The translations under genes and the position numbers were made by a program. From CADEEN01 sp963840805 (lineage in GTDB: Bacteria; Pseudomonadota; Gammaproteobacteria; Burkholderiales; Burkholderiaceae_C): DNA of 64,000 nt. Below are positions 60,551-64,000 of the stretch, in pieces; the first letter of the stretch is position 1; each line of letters opens with the position of its first letter. Under the pieces are notes generated by a model. The model was not told the origin of the DNA and made no database searches. It saw only the letters and a list, made by a program, of their open reading frames with translations. Location: contig CAWJAJ010000015.1 of the NCBI GenBank assembly GCA_963840805.1, positions 310,001 to 374,000 on the forward strand. Reading direction: 5' to 3'.

Positions 60551-61090
60551 CTACTCGGCGAAGGCCTTCTCGTGCATCCACGCCGCGTGCTTCGGCGCGC
60601 GGCGCGTCTGCGACCACTCCTCGAGCATCGCCCACTTCACGTCGTCGAGCTTGCGGTGCATCTCCGGCGTGGCGGTGTCGGCAGCGAGTTCGAGGCGGTG
60701 GCCGTTGGGATCGAAGAAGTAGATCGACTTGAAGATCGTGTGGTCGGTGAGCCCGACCACCTCGATCCCCGCGGCCTCCAGGCGGGCCTTGGTGGCCTCG
60801 AGTTCCTCGACGCTCGCGACCTTGAACGCGATGTGCTGGACCCACTCGGGGGTGTTCGGGTCCTTGCCCATCGACGCCGCGTTCGGCAACTCGAAGAACG
60901 CCAGCACGTTGCCCTGGCCGGCGTCCAGGAAGACATGCATGTACGGATCGGGCGCATGGGTCGATGGCACGCGGTCTTCGGCGATCGCCAGCACGAAGGC
61001 CATGCCCAGGTGCTTGCCGTACCACTCGACCGTTTCCTTCGCGTCGCGGCAGCGATAGGCGACGTGGTGGATGCGTTGAAGTAACGGCAT
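60551..61090 (-). CDS. VOC-family protein (dioxygenase/glyoxalase-like)
   Basis: Vicinal-oxygen-chelate protein of 179 residues. The N-terminal LQRIHHVAYRCRDAKETVEWY carries the first metal His; WVQHIAFKVASVEELEATKA the second; and FFDPNGHRLELAADT ends with the Glu ligand, so the metal site looks complete. AAGGAG lies 8 bases before the chosen ATG. It is 13 bases before the monooxygenase gene. A ring-cleavage dioxygenase or isomerase acting on the hydroxylated product is plausible, but the family also contains non-catalytic binders. Confidence 0.83.
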   Translation of the reverse strand: MPLLQRIHHVAYRCRDAKETVEWYGKHLGMAFVLAIAEDRVPSTHAPDPYMHVFLDAGQGNVLAFFELPNAASMGKDPNTPEWVQHIAFKVASVEELEATKARLEAAGIEVVGLTDHTIFKSIYFFDPNGHRLELAADTATPEMHRKLDDVKWAMLEEWSQTRRAPKHAAWMHEKAFAE

Positions 61091-61104
61091 GTCAGTAACT
61101 CCTT

Positions 61105-61195
61105 TCAAGTGACCGCCGCGGACCCGGCGTTGCCGGTCCGCCAGCGGTGCCCCCTTGAGGGGGAGCGCCGAAGGTGCAACGGGGGTGGGTGATAT
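61105..61195. repeat. Dispersed repeat between VOC and MBL genes
   Basis: Contains CGGACCCGGCGTTGCCGGTC, an imperfect dyad, then CCCCCTTGAGGGGGAGCGCC and GCAACGGGGGTGGG. I recall this CCCCCTTGAGGGGGAGCGCCGAAG-type stretch from many Burkholderiales intergenic regions. It lies directly after the MBL gene and before the ribosome binding site of the VOC gene, so it interrupts an otherwise tight operon. Confidence 0.5.
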
Positions 61196-62150
61196 CTAGC
61201 CTTCGAGGGCCTTCCACATCTCGATGTCGCGCTCCGCAGTCCAGATACGCGGGTCGCGGTATTGTGTGGCCTCGTCGTAGGCGCGCGTGACGTCGAATGG
61301 CATGCAGTGGTCGAAGATGACCCAATGGCCGTAGCGGGGCCGCAATGCGGCAACGGTGGCCTTGTAGACCGCGTTCAGGTCCATGCCTGCGGCGACGCCG
61401 GCCTGCACGCTGCGATAGACATCCGCGATGAAGGCTCGCGTGCCGGCCAGGCCGGCGGCCACCCGCTCGGGCGTCGTCAATGCTGCGCCGCGGCCAGGCA
61501 CCAGCGCGCGCGGCTGCAACGCAGCGATGTTGTCCAGCGTCTGCGGCCAATCGCTGAAGTAGGCGTCGCCGGCATAGGGCGTGGCATCGAACTCGACCAG
61601 GTCGCCGCTGAAGCAGGATCTTCTGATCGGGCAGCCAGGCCACGGTGTCGCCCTTGGTGTGCCCGCGGCCGAGCTGGATCAACTGCACTTCCAGCTTGCC
61701 GAGCCAGATCGACATGCGGCCGCTGAACGTGATCGTCGGCCAGGTCATGCCCGGCGGCACCGACTCGACGGCCTGGAACAGGCGCGGGAAGCGACCGATC
61801 TCGCTGGCCTTGTCCTGCTCGCCGCGCTCGACGATCAGGTCATACGTGTCGCGGCTGGCGATGATGTGCTCGGGTGCATAGCCTGCGGCGCCGAGCACGC
61901 GCACCGCGTGATAGTGAGAGAGCACGACGTACCTGATGGGCTTGTCGGTGACCTCGCGGATGCGGCGGATCACGTCCTGCGCCATCACTGGCGTGGCCTG
62001 CGTATCGACGACCATCACCGCATCGTCACCGACGATCACGCCGGTATTCGGGTCACCCTCGGCCGTGTAGGCATACGCGTTGCCCGACAGCTTGGTGAAG
62101 CTGACCTTCTTGGCTTCGAGATCGGCCTGGGAGGCGAAGGCTTTGGTCAT
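61196..62150 (-). CDS. Metallo-beta-lactamase-fold hydrolase (frame break)
   Basis: Protein of 317 residues after correction. The metal motif is degenerate, LSHYHAVRVLGAAGY instead of HxHxDH, a form known from SoxH/quinoprotein-relay-type MBL enzymes in Burkholderiales; LGRGHTKGDTVAWLPDQKIL carries the next ligand. The frame changes near 61612 (CTGCTTCAG), after which SGDLVEFDATPYAGDAYFSD continues. First gene of the oxidative operon; its ATG was chosen where MTKAFASQADLEAKK begins. Function in the operon may be lactone or ester hydrolysis. Confidence 0.8.
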
Positions 62151-62331
62151 GGGGAATTGCCCTTCAAAAGGCAATTCTGCCCCATCGGCCCGGCGCCCAC
62201 GCGCACCCGGCGGGGCCAGACTCGATCGACCCGCTAGTGCCAGGAAGCCCGCCGTGGCGGCACGCCCGGGCCGCCAGGCAGCGCGGGCGTAGCGACGCGT
62301 GGCTGGCCCAGCATCGCGGTGATCGTGACGG

Positions 62332-64000
62332 TCAGTTGATCAGTTCGCGCCAGGAGGTGCGGCGCAGCGTTGCGCCTGCGCCAGATCCACCCGGTGGGGT
62401 CACGGTATCCATCGAACCGTCCGTGCCCGATCGGATGACCCGGGTCGTGTCGCCCGTCTTGATGACGTTGATGCCGGCGGTCATCGTCGAGTACAGGGCT
62501 GCAGCAACGTAAGTGTTGCCGCCGGGACCCCCCAGCGTGCCGCCGGTCAGGTCGAAGAAGTAGAGCCACGACGTGCCACCGGGGTTGCAGGCCGTGGGCG
62601 AGGGCAGGTTCGTGGCCACGGCGAGCAGCGAACCGGTCTGGATCATGTCGACGTTGACACGCTCCCCCGCCGGAGTCAGCGAGAAGTCGACGAACCAGCC
62701 GTTGTTCGCGCTCCAGTCCACCGGCTGCGGATTGGTGATGCCGCGCGTGGACACGCCGCTCACGTTGGTTGCCGCCATGGTCTGCTGCACCATGCCGACG
62801 TCGTTGCGCACGGTGCCCAGCCCGGTCGACCCGAGCGTGTCCTTCAACACGTAGACCGACTGGATCGTCGTGTCGCCGATGTCGCTCATGCCGAGATAGC
62901 GGCCCGTCGCGAAGCTCACGGTCGGCAGCACCGAGACGTTGCCGACCTTGGCCAACATCGGTTTGGTCGTGATCGGCTGTGGCACGCCGCCGGACGTCAA
63001 CGCCCGGCCCATCAGCATGGCCTCATTGCCCGTCGGCGCGATGTTGTCGTCGAAATCGAAGCGCCACATGTAGCCGAGCATGTCGCCGGCATAGAACCGC
63101 GCGGCCGTGTTGTTGGTGTCGTCGTTGACCCAGCCGTTGATCTTGCCGAGCTCGCTGGGCGCACCGGTCGTCCCTGCCGGCGTGGTCCCGGCGGTGAACG
63201 TGCCGATCTTGTCGACCGCCGCGCCGCTGATGGCGTTGCGAATGTAGAGATGACCGTTGCCGTCGCCAGGCGAGACGTTGTTGTAGCCGGAGCTGAAGGC
63301 CACCACCCACGTCCCCGCCTTGTTCTTCGTGATCACCGGATTGCCGAACGTGAAGCCCAGGTCGCTGTCGTTGGCGCTGCTGATCTCCCACAGCGATTTC
63401 GGGTTGGCTGGATCGGTCACGTCCAACGCGTAGTAGGCGCGTCCGCCGGCACCGAGCCCGCCGACCAGGATCGTGCGCCAGTTGGTGCCGTCGAAGACGT
63501 CACCCACCACCGGGGTTGCGTCGACGAAGTAGCGATGGCCGACGTCGTAGTTGTTGTCGGCCAGCCGCCAGAGTTCGGACATCACGGGCGTCGGCACGTA
63601 GGCCCACAATTCGTTGCCGTTGTCGGCATTGAAGGCGTGCAGCATGCCGTCGTTGGCAGCCACGTACACGACCGCCTGGCGCGTCGCGTTGTCGCTGGCG
63701 AACGTGTTGTAGCCGGTGTCGGCGTAGCGGAACGGTGGCTTCTTCACGTACACCGGCGCCGCATTGACGATGTCGCCCAGCGGCGTGTTCGGTCGGCCGC
63801 GAAACAGGCGGTCGGTCACGACCGCGTTGCCGGCGTTGTCTTCCTTGCCGCGCTGCCCGCGCAGGAAGTTGACCAGGTTGGTGCCATCGTTGGCCGCGGT
63901 CTGCACCGCCGCACCCTGCGCCACGAGCGACGCGCATTGCGACAGCTTGTAGTTGCCGGTCTGGCACACGTTCGTGAAGTTGCTGCCCAGGCCCGCCGCA
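62332..64000 (-). CDS. pilY1: PilY1-family type IV pilus biogenesis protein (5' end outside)
   Basis: C-terminal part, about 556 residues, of a PilY1/PilC tip adhesin; the frame is open to the right edge. The beta-propeller is clear: VVYVAANDGMLHAFNADNGN, ATPVVGDVFDGTNWRTILVG, RAYYALDVTDPANPKSLWE and AARFYAGDMLGYMWRFDFDD. The C-terminal end (GGSGAGATLRRTSWRELIN) is the usual PilY1 tail. PilY1 helps assemble type IV pili and can carry calcium-sensing loops. The rest of the minor-pilin operon should lie to the right. No frame break is visible. Confidence 0.92.
   Translation of the reverse strand, partial: AAGLGSNFTNVCQTGNYKLSQCASLVAQGAAVQTAANDGTNLVNFLRGQRGKEDNAGNAVVTDRLFRGRPNTPLGDIVNAAPVYVKKPPFRYADTGYNTFASDNATRQAVVYVAANDGMLHAFNADNGNELWAYVPTPVMSELWRLADNNYDVGHRYFVDATPVVGDVFDGTNWRTILVGGLGAGGRAYYALDVTDPANPKSLWEISSANDSDLGFTFGNPVITKNKAGTWVVAFSSGYNNVSPGDGNGHLYIRNAISGAAVDKIGTFTAGTTPAGTTGAPSELGKINGWVNDDTNNTAARFYAGDMLGYMWRFDFDDNIAPTGNEAMLMGRALTSGGVPQPITTKPMLAKVGNVSVLPTVSFATGRYLGMSDIGDTTIQSVYVLKDTLGSTGLGTVRNDVGMVQQTMAATNVSGVSTRGITNPQPVDWSANNGWFVDFSLTPAGERVNVDMIQTGSLLAVATNLPSPTACNPGGTSWLYFFDLTGGTLGGPGGNTYVAAALYSTMTAGINVIKTGDTTRVIRSGTDGSMDTVTPPGGSGAGATLRRTSWRELIN

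Overview
This is GC-rich betaproteobacterial DNA, most likely Burkholderiales (Rubrivivax/Piscinibacter/Comamonadaceae type). The signs are the gene order yicC-gmk-rpoZ-spoT, tripartite-tricarboxylate (Bug) binding proteins, a 4,5-cleavage protocatechuate (lig/pmd) cluster, a DUF2783 gene beside an FAD monooxygenase, PilY1, and GC-rich dispersed repeats of a kind I recall from this order. No insertion sequence, CRISPR array or phage gene is visible.

Layout. 1-4.6 kb: FtsX-type ABC permease (cut by the left edge), a repeat-filled gap, a membrane-fusion protein and a thioredoxin. 4.6-18 kb: what looks like a low-oxygen/stationary-phase block. It holds a phosphoribosyltransferase-hydrolase pair; a nine-gene minus-strand operon (acyl-CoA synthetase, flavodoxin, SagB-type oxidoreductase, E1-alpha, second flavodoxin-like protein, VOC protein, E1-beta, E2, acyl carrier protein) joined largely by 4-base overlaps and lacking an E3; a GspE-like ATPase; a cytochrome c; and an Hsp20. 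Both minus-strand operons have a TTGA-N6-TCAA (FNR/Anr-type) box upstream. 18-22.5 kb: PQQ-type sugar dehydrogenase, an MCE lipid-transport set without ATPase, and tRNA-Ser(CGA). 22.5-38.4 kb: housekeeping genes (serS, ispH, slpA, radC, smr, truncated haemoglobin, MinD-like ATPase, GGDEF, hemW, rdgB, rph, PP2C phosphatase, Ser/Thr kinase, yicC, gmk, rpoZ, spoT).

38.4-50.5 kb: a LysR regulator divergent from ligJ, ligK, a dehydrogenase, ligI, ligA, ligB and ligC. Together these take protocatechuate through 2-pyrone-4,6-dicarboxylate to pyruvate and oxaloacetate; the oxalomesaconate tautomerase is not seen. A second LigAB-like pair, an AroE-like dehydrogenase, another amidohydrolase and two Bug binding proteins follow. 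50.5-57 kb: a SnoaL-like protein, two paralogous DUF5666 lipoproteins flanking a DUF6502 gene, dinB, a 42-residue membrane protein and an LldD-type dehydrogenase. 57-64 kb: a PhnD-like binding protein, a minus-strand oxidative operon (MBL hydrolase, VOC protein, FAD monooxygenase, DUF2783, deaminase), and the C-terminal part of PilY1 running off the right edge.

The dominant technical feature is that about 24 otherwise ordinary genes carry frame breaks, nearly all of one base and mostly an extra base in a run of 2-4 identical bases. Removing the extra base restores the expected family length each time it can be checked. The breaks are densest between 22.5 and 26.9 kb (serS, ispH, radC), which includes genes normally essential. 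I read them as uncorrected homopolymer errors. Such genes are annotated as single CDSs and the break position is given.
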